A stretch of 64,000 nucleotides of DNA from Chitinibacter fontanus (GCF_013423785.1 NZ_CP058952.1:2755665-2819664); one strand, 5' to 3'. Numbered from the stretch's first letter, positions 50,892-59,430 are shown. The notes: a model not told the origin generated them from the letters alone. Numbers and translations: made by a program.

Positions 50892-52511
50892 TTAGCGTTG
50901 CAGTAATTTGAGAGCCGCTTGCTCGCCCCACCAACTAGCTTCTTCAAATACTGAAAGCCCACTTAAATCACTATGGGCAAATTGCACACGTCCTTGCTGC
51001 GATTGCAGTGCAGCTATTCCTGAATTGCTCAAAAATCCCGGTGTTGGGCTGGCCATTGCGTGGCCGCGCAGGGTGATTTCTACCTGCTCAATATAATGCC
51101 GTGCTTTCAGTGGGTTATCCCAACCGTAGACGGTGGCGAGATCTGCAATTGCAACTTCATACAGCGCCTCGGCACTGGCGTGTTCCAATCGTACTCGCAC
51201 AGCGCTGGGTGATTCCTCTGCATACGCGTGGTAACAGCTCAGTACTGTCGCCGCGGGTTTAGCTACCCGGATGAGTTGATGGGTGCTATTGACGAATCCC
51301 AGGCTATGGCTGCCGTACACCACGTTATCCCACGCGAGCGGAGTATGGACTGGTTCATCAGGAAAGCGTTTAAGCAGAAAATTGCTGATTTGCCATGCCG
51401 CATGTGGGGCCTGATGCTGGCTGGGGTCAAAGCCATATTGTCGTAGATCAGTGATTTTAGCCGCGACATGCAGCGGCATCGCGCAAATAACCTGCTCGGC
51501 GATCAGTCGTGTGGTTTGCCCTTGCTGTACCACATCAATATGCACTTCGCTATCGTGTTCGGCCATGTGGACGGCGATGCCATCGATGGTTTTGATGCCT
51601 TGTTGCAGATGTAGCAACAGGGGGTTAAGTCCGGTTGGCCACGTGAGGACTGCGCCAGTTGCCGCATTATTTGCTTCGCCACCGCGTGAGGCAAAATAGT
51701 GCAGACCCGCCCAAGCCGAAGTTTCCTGCAGGCCGATGCCATAATCGTCGCGGCAGGCATAGTCGAGATACCACAATAAGCTTGGCGCGGTGTAGCCATG
51801 CTGCTTGAGCCAGGTGGCAAAGCTGATTTGATCGAGCGCTAGCCACGCCGGGTCGCGGCTGGAAAGGGCGATCGGAATACAAAATGCCTTGCGGCCATCG
51901 TGGCCTGTGGCGTGCTGCAATTGCTGTGTATGTGCAAAAAACTGCTGGTGCTGTGCTTGATCTGCGGCCGGCATCCCCGTGTGTGGCACCACACCATCTT
52001 GCCATTGCCCATTGATCCAGAGCCGATCTTCCGGTGAATGCACCAGTACCTGTTCGTTATAACTGGGTTTTTCGCCGTACGGATTATCCTCGATGACGCC
52101 CATTTCAAATAGCAATTCGCGCACGTGGCGCGAGGCGAGGGAGGGGAGCGGTAAATAATGTGCCCCACGAGGATAGCCAACGCCCTGCATGCTGCCTGCG
52201 GCGGCGTTGCCAAAGCGCTCAGGGCCGGTGACGACCAATAAATCGTCTGGATTTTGAAATCGACCCGATTTTCTCAGCCGCCAAGCAGCAAATAAACCCG
52301 CTGCACCCGAGCCTAAAATAGCCACGCGTACTTTTCGTGTGCTGCTTGGCTGCGCTATGGGGGTATGGTCTCGTAGCCTATGCCCAGCTTCCATTCCGGG
52401 TAAATACACCATGATTGGAATGCCAAAATGGCTCAACTCGCGACACGCAGGTAGTACGCTGCTTAAACCCAGCGCTGCACTAGCTTGCAAAAATTGGCGA
52501 CGGCTAAACAT
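50892..52511 (-). CDS. FAD-dependent amine-oxidase-like protein with Tat signal
   Basis: A 539-aa flavoprotein. The N-terminus SRRQFLQASAALGL is a twin-arginine signal, with a PACREL Cys that could be lipidated. The FAD Rossmann motif is VAILGSGAAGLFAAWRLRKS. Later segments (AEQVICAMPLHVAA, near residue 345, and the C-terminal TPGFLSNSGIAAL) resemble flavin-containing amine or polyamine oxidases. Substrate is inferred. ATG 52511 shares its A with the upstream gene's stop (TAATG), so it is coupled to the spermidine-synthase-like gene. Confidence 0.85.
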   Translation of the reverse strand: MFSRRQFLQASAALGLSSVLPACRELSHFGIPIMVYLPGMEAGHRLRDHTPIAQPSSTRKVRVAILGSGAAGLFAAWRLRKSGRFQNPDDLLVVTGPERFGNAAAGSMQGVGYPRGAHYLPLPSLASRHVRELLFEMGVIEDNPYGEKPSYNEQVLVHSPEDRLWINGQWQDGVVPHTGMPAADQAQHQQFFAHTQQLQHATGHDGRKAFCIPIALSSRDPAWLALDQISFATWLKQHGYTAPSLLWYLDYACRDDYGIGLQETSAWAGLHYFASRGGEANNAATGAVLTWPTGLNPLLLHLQQGIKTIDGIAVHMAEHDSEVHIDVVQQGQTTRLIAEQVICAMPLHVAAKITDLRQYGFDPSQHQAPHAAWQISNFLLKRFPDEPVHTPLAWDNVVYGSHSLGFVNSTHQLIRVAKPAATVLSCYHAYAEESPSAVRVRLEHASAEALYEVAIADLATVYGWDNPLKARHYIEQVEITLRGHAMASPTPGFLSNSGIAALQSQQGRVQFAHSDLSGLSVFEEASWWGEQAALKLLQR

Positions 52512-54022
52512 TAGCGAATGACCTGCGACCAATCTTGCTCGAAGTAATGCACCAGCGATTGGTTGTTAAGCCGATTGGCTTCAACTTTGACAGGCTGCAT
52601 ATCGGGCGGGAAAAAGAACATTTGCCGCGTGGTTTCTGCATCCAAAAACTTAGTTTTCACGCGGAACGACGTCGGCGGCGTATAGCCCGGTTGCTGGCTC
52701 GCCAAAATGAACCCCCACTCGCCAAATGAAGGAACGAATGCGTGATAAGGGGTGGTATATAGCCCAACCTCTTTTAATGTCTCATTAATACACCAATACG
52801 AGCGGGGGGCATGTAGTGGCGAGGTGGATTGCACCACCATTAAGCCGTTTGCACTCAGGTGTTTTTTCACCAAGCGATACATCGGCACTGAATACAATTT
52901 GCCCAGCGCAAAATTACTTGGATCAGGGAAGTCGATGATGATCGCGTCAAAAACCTGCAGGTTTTGCTCGATCCATTGTGCGGCATCGGCATTGATGACT
53001 TTGACTTTCGGGTTGGACAGCGAGCGTTGATTAAACCCTACCAGCCTTTCGTTATGCGTGAATAAATCGGTCATTGCGGGGTCGAGATCGACCAAAGTAA
53101 TGTGCTCGATATTCGGGTATTTCAAAATCTCGCGCACCGCCAGCCCATCGCCGCCGCCCAGCACCAACACAGATTTAGCCTGTGGCAGTTTTTCCAGCAC
53201 TGGGTGCACCAAGGCTTCATGATATCGATATTCATCGCGACTGGAGAATTGCAGATTACCGTTGATATAGAGGCGTGTATCGTTTTTCCACTGCGTGATT
53301 AATAGTCGCTGATACGGCGTGGTTTGCGCGTGAATGATTTCATCGCCATATAGCGTTTTTTCACTCCAGCGCGTTAGGTGGTCAGCGCTTAACATCCCCG
53401 CGCTCAGTAGCATAAATGCCACAGCCCCCCGCAATAATTGCTGCCGAGGGTAGAGCAACTCTGCGCGGAAAATTTTGCTGGTCATCAGAGCAATGCCCAC
53501 ATTGATCAGCCCAAATAATAAGGCCGAGCGTGCCAATCCAAGATGGGGGGCCAGTACCAGTGGAAAGACTAGCGATACAGCCAAAGCGCCCATATAGTCA
53601 AAGGTCAGCACTCGGCTCACTAATTCGGCAAAATCATTTTTGCGTTGATTCAATATCCGCATTACTAGCGGGATTTCCATTCCTACTAGCACGCCAGTCA
53701 CAAACACTAAGGCATATAGCACCGAACGAAATGGCGCGGCGGCCCAAGCAAACACAATAAACAGCAGTGTGGCAGACAGCCCGCCAATCAAACCTACGAG
53801 TAATTCAATTTCAATAAAGGTATCCAGCGTGCGTTCATCCGACACATATTTGGATAGATGTGAGCCCACCCCCATGGCAAATAGATAGCAACCAATAATC
53901 GAGGAAAACTGCAAAATTGAGTCGCCCAGCAGGTAGCTAGCCAAGGCGCCGGCGATTAATTCATACGCTAGCCCACAGGAGGCCACAATAAAAACCGAAA
54001 GGATGAGCAGCTTTTCTCGCAT
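52511..54022 (-). CDS. Membrane spermidine-synthase-like protein
   Basis: A 503-aa protein. About seven membrane helices (residues 5-215) precede a SpeE-like aminopropyltransferase domain (about 225-503). The SAM-binding motif VLVLGGGDGLAVREIL, the acidic LVDLDPAMTDLF and the catalytic-type IIDFPDPSN are present, so it should be an active transferase using decarboxylated SAM. Membrane fusion suggests a membrane-associated or exported acceptor. Only 63 bp separate its start from the divergent DUF350 gene. Confidence 0.88.
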   Translation of the reverse strand: MREKLLILSVFIVASCGLAYELIAGALASYLLGDSILQFSSIIGCYLFAMGVGSHLSKYVSDERTLDTFIEIELLVGLIGGLSATLLFIVFAWAAAPFRSVLYALVFVTGVLVGMEIPLVMRILNQRKNDFAELVSRVLTFDYMGALAVSLVFPLVLAPHLGLARSALLFGLINVGIALMTSKIFRAELLYPRQQLLRGAVAFMLLSAGMLSADHLTRWSEKTLYGDEIIHAQTTPYQRLLITQWKNDTRLYINGNLQFSSRDEYRYHEALVHPVLEKLPQAKSVLVLGGGDGLAVREILKYPNIEHITLVDLDPAMTDLFTHNERLVGFNQRSLSNPKVKVINADAAQWIEQNLQVFDAIIIDFPDPSNFALGKLYSVPMYRLVKKHLSANGLMVVQSTSPLHAPRSYWCINETLKEVGLYTTPYHAFVPSFGEWGFILASQQPGYTPPTSFRVKTKFLDAETTRQMFFFPPDMQPVKVEANRLNNQSLVHYFEQDWSQVIR

Positions 54023-54085
54023 GGATATTTCGGATGAATTGATTCAGAATGACAGCATTATGCCTGAGCCCAGTAAGGAATATGC

Positions 54086-54487
54086 ATGTTAGACAGCTAT
54101 CTACCGCCATTAATTGGCTACCTCAGCTACCTTGCCAGCGGCATTGCCATGTTGGTGGTGTTTGCCATGCTGTACAGCAAGATCACTCCATATGACGAAC
54201 TCAAATTGATACGCGAAGGCAATGTGGCCGCAGCGTTGTCATTTGGTGGTGCATTAATCGGGTTTTCCTTTGCGTTAGCCTCCAGCGCATGGCATTTAAA
54301 TCAGTTGGAGTTTTTCCTGATTTGGGGGGCACTCGCTGGGCTGATGCAAATTCTGGCATACGCATTTACGGTGAAATGCATTAAGGGTATGCCCATGCAG
54401 ATAGCAGAAAATAACGTAGCTGTTGGTGTACTGGCTGGAGGTATATCGTTGGCAGTTGGTGTGATTAATGCAGGGTGTTTGTCTTAA
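54086..54487 (+). CDS. DUF350 membrane protein (YjfL-like)
   Basis: A 133-aa protein of four membrane helices with the DUF350 features: YLASGIAMLVVFAMLYSKIT, PYDELKLIREGNVAAALSFG and GALIGFSFALASSA, then a second similar half (ENNVAVGVLAGGISLAVGV). The two halves look like an internal repeat. YjfL-type proteins are of unknown function and recur near polyamine-linked genes. AAGGA precedes the ATG. First gene of the right-hand operon. Confidence 0.9.
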   Translation: MLDSYLPPLIGYLSYLASGIAMLVVFAMLYSKITPYDELKLIREGNVAAALSFGGALIGFSFALASSAWHLNQLEFFLIWGALAGLMQILAYAFTVKCIKGMPMQIAENNVAVGVLAGGISLAVGVINAGCLS

Positions 54488-54508
54488 TTTACCTGTTGGA
54501 GAATCAAA

Positions 54509-54841
54509 ATGGTTTTTCAGTCGTCGGTATTTGAAAGTCGTCAAAAAATAGATGGTTTCCATCTAGGTGATTTAGAAGTAAAAGCTGGGCAAAGCTGCAA
54601 AGTGGATGGCTTTGTATTTGGCTCAATCACGATACGAGCTGGCGCTAAGGTTAAAGTCGATGGTTTTGTGTTCGGCAATGTTATTAATTTGGGCGGGGAA
54701 TTTGCCATCAACGGGTTTGTGCTAGGGCGCAGGATTTACGCCGAGCCAGAAGATGATGGCCTGCGAGTAATCAATCCCAATCCATCCCTCCCCAAATCTA
54801 AATGGCCAGTCAGCATAATCCGGCGCATCACGCGTAAATAA
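54509..54841 (+). CDS. Bactofilin-like repeat protein
   Basis: A 110-aa soluble protein with three tandem short repeats: CKVDGFVFGSI, VKVDGFVFGNV and FAINGFVLGRR. The GFVxG turns suggest a right-handed beta-solenoid, as in bactofilins, which form polymers near membranes. It is shorter than usual bactofilins (about 130-200 aa), with a basic tail (KWPVSIIRRITRK). It follows the DUF350 gene by 21 bp. Assignment rests on repeat pattern only. Confidence 0.65.
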   Translation: MVFQSSVFESRQKIDGFHLGDLEVKAGQSCKVDGFVFGSITIRAGAKVKVDGFVFGNVINLGGEFAINGFVLGRRIYAEPEDDGLRVINPNPSLPKSKWPVSIIRRITRK

Positions 54842-54872
54842 AGCAAAGCCTTATTCTGTGTGAGGGTCGATT

Positions 54873-54986
54873 ATGGATATGCATGATAAGGATCAATGGC
54901 GATCTGAGTTACTCGAAGAAGCGATGGAATGGGGTTTGGAATTTGGCCTTGATGTCATTTTGGATATTTTGAGCGGTTTATTTTAA
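54873..54986 (+). CDS. Small acidic protein of 37 aa
   Basis: An ORF with GAGGG six bases before the ATG. The product begins MDMHDKDQWRSELLEEAMEW and ends in the hydrophobic LDVILDILSGLF, so it could be an amphipathic membrane-binding helix. It fills the gap between the bactofilin-like and SPFH genes in the same direction and is 32 bp before the SPFH start. Too short for family recognition. Confidence 0.6.
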   Translation: MDMHDKDQWRSELLEEAMEWGLEFGLDVILDILSGLF

Positions 54987-55018
54987 GCATTTTTTCTGCC
55001 TAGCAGATGGAGCACATC

Positions 55019-56131
55019 ATGAGTCTCGGTTCGTTTATTAAAAAGCAATTTATCGACATTCTGCAGTGGAATGAAGACAGCGATGGTGTGTTGGCGTATC
55101 GCTATCCGATGGCCGATTTCGAGATTCAGTACGGCGCCAGCCTCACGGTGCGCGAATCGCAAGCGGCGGTGTTTATTAATGAAGGCCAAGTCGCCGATGT
55201 GTTTGGCGCGGGCATGTATAAGCTCACCACGCAAACGCTGCCCGTGCTCACTTACCTGAAAAACTGGGACAAGCTGTTCGAGTCGCCGTTTAAATCGGAT
55301 GTGTATTTCTTTAGCACGCGTCTGCAGCTCGGTCGTAAATGGGGTACGCCGCAGCCGATCACGATACGCGATGCGGATTTTGGTATGGTGCGGATGCGCG
55401 CGTTTGGTGTGTATTCGTATAAGTTGGTTGACCCGAAATTATTCTTCAGCGAAATCAGCGGCACGCGTGAAGTCTATACCCGCGACGACTTAGAGCTGCA
55501 ATTGCGCAACCTCGTCGTCGCAACGATGACCTCCGCCTTGGGTGGCGCTGGCGTGCCTTTCCTCGATATGGCCGGCAATCAAGGCCTGATGAGCCAGAAA
55601 ATCAGCGAAGCGCTGACGCCGGTGTTTGCCAAATACGGCCTTGAGCTCGATAACTTCGCGGTAGAAAACATCAGCCTGCCTGAAGAACTGCAAAAAGCCA
55701 TCGACACGCGCATCACGATGGGCATGATCGGCAATATGCAAACCTATACCCAATACCAAGCCGCCAACGCCATTCCGCTCGCAGCGCAAAATGAAGGTGG
55801 TCTTGCCGGTATCGGTGCCGGCATGGCCGCCGGGGTGGGCGTCGGCCAAGTAATGGCCGGCGCGATGACCAATGCCTTGGGGCTGGGCGGCGTTGCTGCG
55901 CCAGCAGGTACAGGCGTCGTGATTGGTGCGGATGGCGGTATGGGCGTAGGTGTAATGGCAAGTGGCGCTCAGCAGCCAGTACCCACGCAGGGTAACGCTG
56001 CACCTGCCGCCGATCCAAACAGCCCACAAGCCAAACTCGGCCAGCTGAAAGGCTTGCTAGATCAAGGCTTAATTAGCCAAGGCGATTACGACAGTGCAAA
56101 AGCTGAAGTATTGAAGAAGTTGATTGGTTAA
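55019..56131 (+). CDS. SPFH-domain protein with SHOCT tail (YdjI/virion core type)
   Basis: A 370-aa protein. SLGSFIKKQFIDILQW opens the YdjI-like family; an SPFH/band-7 domain (about 15-235) contains VFINEGQVADVFGAGMYKL and NFAVENISLPEELQKAID. A Gly/Ala-rich low-complexity stretch (about 250-325) leads to a C-terminal SHOCT motif (LGQLKGLLDQGLISQGDYD). SPFH proteins scaffold membrane microdomains. No N-terminal helix is present, so it may bind the membrane through partners. ATG 55019 has GGAG seven bases upstream. Confidence 0.9.
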   Translation: MSLGSFIKKQFIDILQWNEDSDGVLAYRYPMADFEIQYGASLTVRESQAAVFINEGQVADVFGAGMYKLTTQTLPVLTYLKNWDKLFESPFKSDVYFFSTRLQLGRKWGTPQPITIRDADFGMVRMRAFGVYSYKLVDPKLFFSEISGTREVYTRDDLELQLRNLVVATMTSALGGAGVPFLDMAGNQGLMSQKISEALTPVFAKYGLELDNFAVENISLPEELQKAIDTRITMGMIGNMQTYTQYQAANAIPLAAQNEGGLAGIGAGMAAGVGVGQVMAGAMTNALGLGGVAAPAGTGVVIGADGGMGVGVMASGAQQPVPTQGNAAPAADPNSPQAKLGQLKGLLDQGLISQGDYDSAKAEVLKKLIG

Positions 56132-56158
56132 TTGTTCGCGGCGTAAATGGAGCTGAAT

Positions 56159-56440
56159 ATGACTTTACTGCTGGGTATGGCGGCGATTGTAGGTGGAGTT
56201 TTGTTGTTCAATTATTTCTTTCCATTTATGCCGTGGACGAAACAAGAATGGTTAGCGCTGCCGACCGAATCCGAATATAGACAAAGGCACCCTACAGCCT
56301 GCAACGGGGAGCGAACTCATTGTGTCAAATGTGGTGGCGAGCAACAGCTTGATTTGCCTACATTCAATCCAGGCGTGATAAATCGAAAAGTCATGTGTAT
56401 GAGATGTAAAGCAGTGCTTTGGCGTGTGTCATCCAAATAA
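56159..56440 (+). CDS. Membrane-anchored zinc-ribbon protein (93 aa)
   Basis: One N-terminal helix (about 2-20, MTLLLGMAAIVGGVLLFNYF) is followed by a small domain with two CxxC pairs (HCVKCGGE and VMCMRCKAVLW), likely a zinc ribbon on the cytoplasmic side. GGAG before ATG 56159 sets the start. Family not recognised. It follows the SPFH gene by 27 bp in the same operon. Confidence 0.72.
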   Translation: MTLLLGMAAIVGGVLLFNYFFPFMPWTKQEWLALPTESEYRQRHPTACNGERTHCVKCGGEQQLDLPTFNPGVINRKVMCMRCKAVLWRVSSK

Positions 56441-56458
56441 AGATAAAAAGGATAAACA

Positions 56459-56863
56459 ATGAGCGTACAGGGAGCCTGCGCCTGCGGTCAGGTGCAATAT
56501 GAAGTCGATGAATTTTTTACCCCAGTGATTCATTGCAATTGCGACACCTGCCGCAGCGTGCTGGGTACGCCGTTTAATAGCGTGGCGGGGGCTAAGCGCG
56601 CGCATTTTCGCGTAGTTGCTGGGCAGGAAAAGCTCAAATTTTTTGAATCATCACCGGGCAAATCGCGCTATTTTTGCGGCGAGTGCGGCACGCATCTGTA
56701 TGGCAAAAAAGCGGGGCAGGAAAACCTGATCGTGCGTGTTGGCACGTTGCGAGATGATCCGGGGATTCGCGGTGGTATGCATATCTGGACTTCGCATCGC
56801 AAGGCTTGGCTGGGGTACGAGGGATTGGCTGAGTATGACGAGTGGCAGCCGGGGCGGGGATAA
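56459..56863 (+). CDS. GFA family enzyme (glutathione-dependent formaldehyde-activating type)
   Basis: A 134-aa zinc protein of the GFA/CENP-V family: GACACGQVQYEVD, HCNCDTCR and RYFCGECGTHLYG supply the Cys ligands for two zinc ions. Members act on glutathione-aldehyde adducts, though most are untested. AAAAGGA precedes the ATG. Its presence in this operon might relate to aldehydes released by the amine oxidase, an inference. Confidence 0.9.
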   Translation: MSVQGACACGQVQYEVDEFFTPVIHCNCDTCRSVLGTPFNSVAGAKRAHFRVVAGQEKLKFFESSPGKSRYFCGECGTHLYGKKAGQENLIVRVGTLRDDPGIRGGMHIWTSHRKAWLGYEGLAEYDEWQPGRG

Positions 56864-56865
56864 TT

Positions 56866-57225
56866 ATGGCGATCGACCTTGAGTTTGAGCGCAAGAAAAT
56901 AGCGGCCTTAGCTGTGTTTCAAGCGAAAACCTCAGAAACGGGCTGGCGATATCTAGTGCAGTGGCCTTGGTTTCTTAGGATGCAATGGGCATTAGGCTTA
57001 AAAACAAAGCCAAAGTATTTCAATACACTGATGGGGGAAACGATTCAAGGCTTATCTAGTTGTGGAGCGCTTTTACCCTTGGTGATTGTAGGGTGGACAT
57101 CGGGTATTTCGTTTCAAAAAGTCATTGGTTTTTCCGTGCTTTTTCTGACTCTTAGTGCGCTGCAAGCGCTGGCTATCCGCTCTTTTGCGCGCAAAAAACA
57201 ATTACCTAGCTGGGAAAGCCTTTAA
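56866..57225 (+). CDS. Small membrane protein (119 aa)
   Basis: Two helices (about 63-80 and 84-103) follow a basic, soluble N-terminal half containing WRYLVQWPWFLRMQWALGL, which may lie on the membrane surface. A GGGGA site precedes ATG 56866, right after the GFA stop. The stop shares a base with the DUF4178 start (TAATG). I do not recognise the family. Confidence 0.7.
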   Translation: MAIDLEFERKKIAALAVFQAKTSETGWRYLVQWPWFLRMQWALGLKTKPKYFNTLMGETIQGLSSCGALLPLVIVGWTSGISFQKVIGFSVLFLTLSALQALAIRSFARKKQLPSWESL

Positions 57226-58694
57226 TGTTTCGTACCGCTTGCCCCTCGTGTGGCGCTGAGGTTTTATTTCGCTCGACGATTTCGGCGATTGCTGTTTGCG
57301 AATATTGCCAGTCTACGGTGCTACGCAGCGCCGATGAGGTCAAAGACATTGGCAAAATCGGCAAGGTGCTGGAAGACTATTCGCCGATTCAGATCGGCAC
57401 GTCAGGGTTATTTGCTGGGCGCACATTTACCGTGATTGGCCGTATTCAGTTGCGCTACGATGCGGGATTGTGGAACGAGTGGTATGTCTCGTTTGATGAT
57501 GGGAAATATGGCTGGCTGGGCGATACCTCTGGGCAGTATATGTTTACCCTGCCGCTCGGCGAGGCAGCTAATGCACCACAGTTTGAATATTTAACCCCCG
57601 AAATGCGCTACGAACATGGTGGGCGGGCTTATGTGGTGACCGATAAGCGCAGCGCACAATGTGTGGGTGGACAAGGTGAATTGCCGTTTGTGGTGGGTAA
57701 TGGTTATGTTGCTAAAGTAGTTGATTGTCGTATCGCTGAGCGTTTTCTAACGATAGATTATTCCGATGTAAACGCAGCCAGACCCAATCCGCAGTTGTAT
57801 GTCGGCGAAGCGGTTGAGCTGAAAAACCTGCAAGCGCAGTTGCTGCGCAGTGATGAGGAAATTCAGCGCAGCGCTGGACGACTCAAGGGTACGCCCAATG
57901 TGCTCGATTGCCCTAGTTGCGGCAATCAGTTGCAATACCGTGCGGGAGTTGCCACGCAAATCGTGTGTGCAGCCTGTGGTTCGGAAGTGGATTGCTCGGG
58001 CGACAAAGCGCTGGTGCTGACCAAGCACACCGAAGCCGAGCGCTATCATGCCACGCTCGATTGCGGCGATAGCGCGATGATCGATGGCACCAAATGGACG
58101 GTGATCGGCCTGATTGAAATGGTCGAAACCGATGATGAAGATTCGCACTGGACCGAATACTTGCTACATAACTGGCAGCAGGGCTTTCAATGGTTGGTTG
58201 AAGCCAAAGATGGCTGGTCGCGCGTGGCGGTGCTTAATGCAATGCCAGAGAGTTGGAGCGATGCACATGCCAATTTTCAAGGGCAACGCTTTCGCAAAAT
58301 GTATGACAGTTACACCGCCAAAGTCGTATACGCGGCGGGGGCGTTTAACTGGCGGGTGAGTGTCGGCGATCGGGTTCAGTTATGGGAGTATCAGCAAGGC
58401 CAACAGCGCTTGTGCAAAGAGAAAAATAGCGCTGAACTCGTTTGGTCATTGGCGAGCAAAATTCCCAACCGACAAATCGAGCAATGGTTTAATAAAACCA
58501 ATGTGCAAACCTTAAAATCAGATGCCGAACCGGGCGATCAGCGAAGTATGGCTTGGCGTTATACGCTGATTCTGCTGGCGATCAACCTGCCTCTAGCCTT
58601 GTTTGGCGATGATGTGTTGGAAGGCGTGTTCTGGACTGGTATGGCTGCCTATGTTTTGCATTGGCCACTTAATAAAAGCGAATCGGACGAATGA
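57225..58694 (+). CDS. DUF4178 protein with two zinc ribbons
   Basis: A 489-aa protein built as two repeated units, each a zinc ribbon (CPSCGAEV...CEYCQ at about 5-28; CPSCGNQL...CAACGSEV at about 227-248) followed by a DUF4178 domain (GRTFTVIGRIQLRYDAGLWNEWYV at about 65-88; GTKWTVIGLIEMVE near 287). Two short helices close the C-terminus. DUF4178 genes recur near SpeD and DUF350 genes. Its function is unknown. Coupled by overlap to genes on both sides. Confidence 0.88.
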   Translation: MFRTACPSCGAEVLFRSTISAIAVCEYCQSTVLRSADEVKDIGKIGKVLEDYSPIQIGTSGLFAGRTFTVIGRIQLRYDAGLWNEWYVSFDDGKYGWLGDTSGQYMFTLPLGEAANAPQFEYLTPEMRYEHGGRAYVVTDKRSAQCVGGQGELPFVVGNGYVAKVVDCRIAERFLTIDYSDVNAARPNPQLYVGEAVELKNLQAQLLRSDEEIQRSAGRLKGTPNVLDCPSCGNQLQYRAGVATQIVCAACGSEVDCSGDKALVLTKHTEAERYHATLDCGDSAMIDGTKWTVIGLIEMVETDDEDSHWTEYLLHNWQQGFQWLVEAKDGWSRVAVLNAMPESWSDAHANFQGQRFRKMYDSYTAKVVYAAGAFNWRVSVGDRVQLWEYQQGQQRLCKEKNSAELVWSLASKIPNRQIEQWFNKTNVQTLKSDAEPGDQRSMAWRYTLILLAINLPLALFGDDVLEGVFWTGMAAYVLHWPLNKSESDE

Positions 58695-58855
58695 GCAACG
58701 GCTTTTACAAAATTTACTGCATCGCGATTATCACGATTTGCACCTTGTTCAATTTATCGTCATGCAGCAATTCAGGTTCATCGTCAGGGAGTAGTCGTGG
58801 CTGGAGCAGCGGTTCGTCTTCTGGCGGTTGGAGTTCGGGTGGTGGGCATAAATGA
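58691..58855 (+). CDS. Small Gly/Ser-rich lipoprotein (54 aa)
   Basis: The ORF begins at ATG 58691 overlapping the DUF4178 stop (ATGA) and ends at 58855, overlapping the speD start by 4 bp. The product has a signal peptide with lipobox LSSC, then a Gly/Ser/Trp-rich tail with repeated SSGGWSSGG-like units and a GGGHK end. The double overlap strongly supports translation. Such a tail could present Ser or Gly residues at the membrane surface. Confidence 0.78.
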   Translation: MSNGFYKIYCIAIITICTLFNLSSCSNSGSSSGSSRGWSSGSSSGGWSSGGGHK

Positions 58856-59253
58856 AGCATGAGCCATTACTAGAGTTGTCGATGACTAACCCCGTGCCAC
58901 TTGGTCGACATTTAATTGCCGACTTTCAAGGCTGTACACCTACGGTATTGGCCGATCCTGCTTTGATTGAAAACGCCATGCTGGCCGCAGTCCAAGCTGG
59001 CCAGGCTCATGTGCTGCAACGCCATTTTCATCATTTTGGTCCTGAGCAAGGTGTGACCGGTATGCTGTTATTACGCGAGTCGCATATCAGTATTCATACG
59101 TGGCCAGAGCATGGCTATGCAGCGATTGATCTGTTTATGTGTGGTGCGGCCAACGCGGACGCCGCTTTGGCTGTGTTGCAGCAAGTCTTGCAACCTGCAG
59201 AATCGAGCCAACAAGTGATTTGGCGTTCAAGTATTAAGGGTATTGCCTCTTAG
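58852..59253 (+). CDS. speD: S-adenosylmethionine decarboxylase proenzyme
   Basis: A 133-aa AdoMetDC of the short class that makes decarboxylated SAM, the aminopropyl donor. Self-cleavage before the Ser of LRESHISIHTWPEHGYAAID creates the pyruvoyl group, and the motif is complete; FMCG contains the proton-donating Cys. Its ATG overlaps the lipoprotein stop. As last gene of this operon, it supplies substrate to the spermidine-synthase-like protein encoded 5 kb to the left. Confidence 0.95.
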   Translation: MKHEPLLELSMTNPVPLGRHLIADFQGCTPTVLADPALIENAMLAAVQAGQAHVLQRHFHHFGPEQGVTGMLLLRESHISIHTWPEHGYAAIDLFMCGAANADAALAVLQQVLQPAESSQQVIWRSSIKGIAS

Positions 59254-59332
59254 GCTTTAAATTTATTGGTATTTAAAGCTATACCCATCATCATTTTAGT
59301 CTGAGTGATTGCACAGGCAGATCAGCCGACTC

Positions 59333-59408
59333 AAGCGGCAAACCTTGCCGCTTTTGAGCGGTTTTCCCTCTCTCTAAGTCAATAAAACCGCGGCTCTAGC
59401 GGTTTCTT
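59333..59408 (+). terminator. Two hairpins after speD
   Basis: AAGCGGCAA/TTGCCGCTT (59333-59354) followed by TTTT, and AAACCGC/GCGGTTT (59385-59405). Together they probably end the speD operon before the flagellar genes. Confidence 0.65.
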
Positions 59409-59412
59409 CTTG

Positions 59413-59430
59413 CTGGCATACATTGTGCTT
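59413..59430 (+). promoter_or_regulatory. Sigma-54-like promoter before flgB
   Basis: CTGGCATACATTGTGCTT keeps the GG and GC pairs ten bases apart that define sigma-54 promoters, with one clear departure (GTGC for TTGC). It ends 28 bp before the flgB start. Rod and hook operons are often class II or III sigma-54 genes. Confidence 0.6.

Noticed and set aside
55490..56029. Minus-strand ORF of 179 codons inside the SPFH gene
   Set aside because: His/Arg-rich antisense shadow of the Gly/Ala-rich region.
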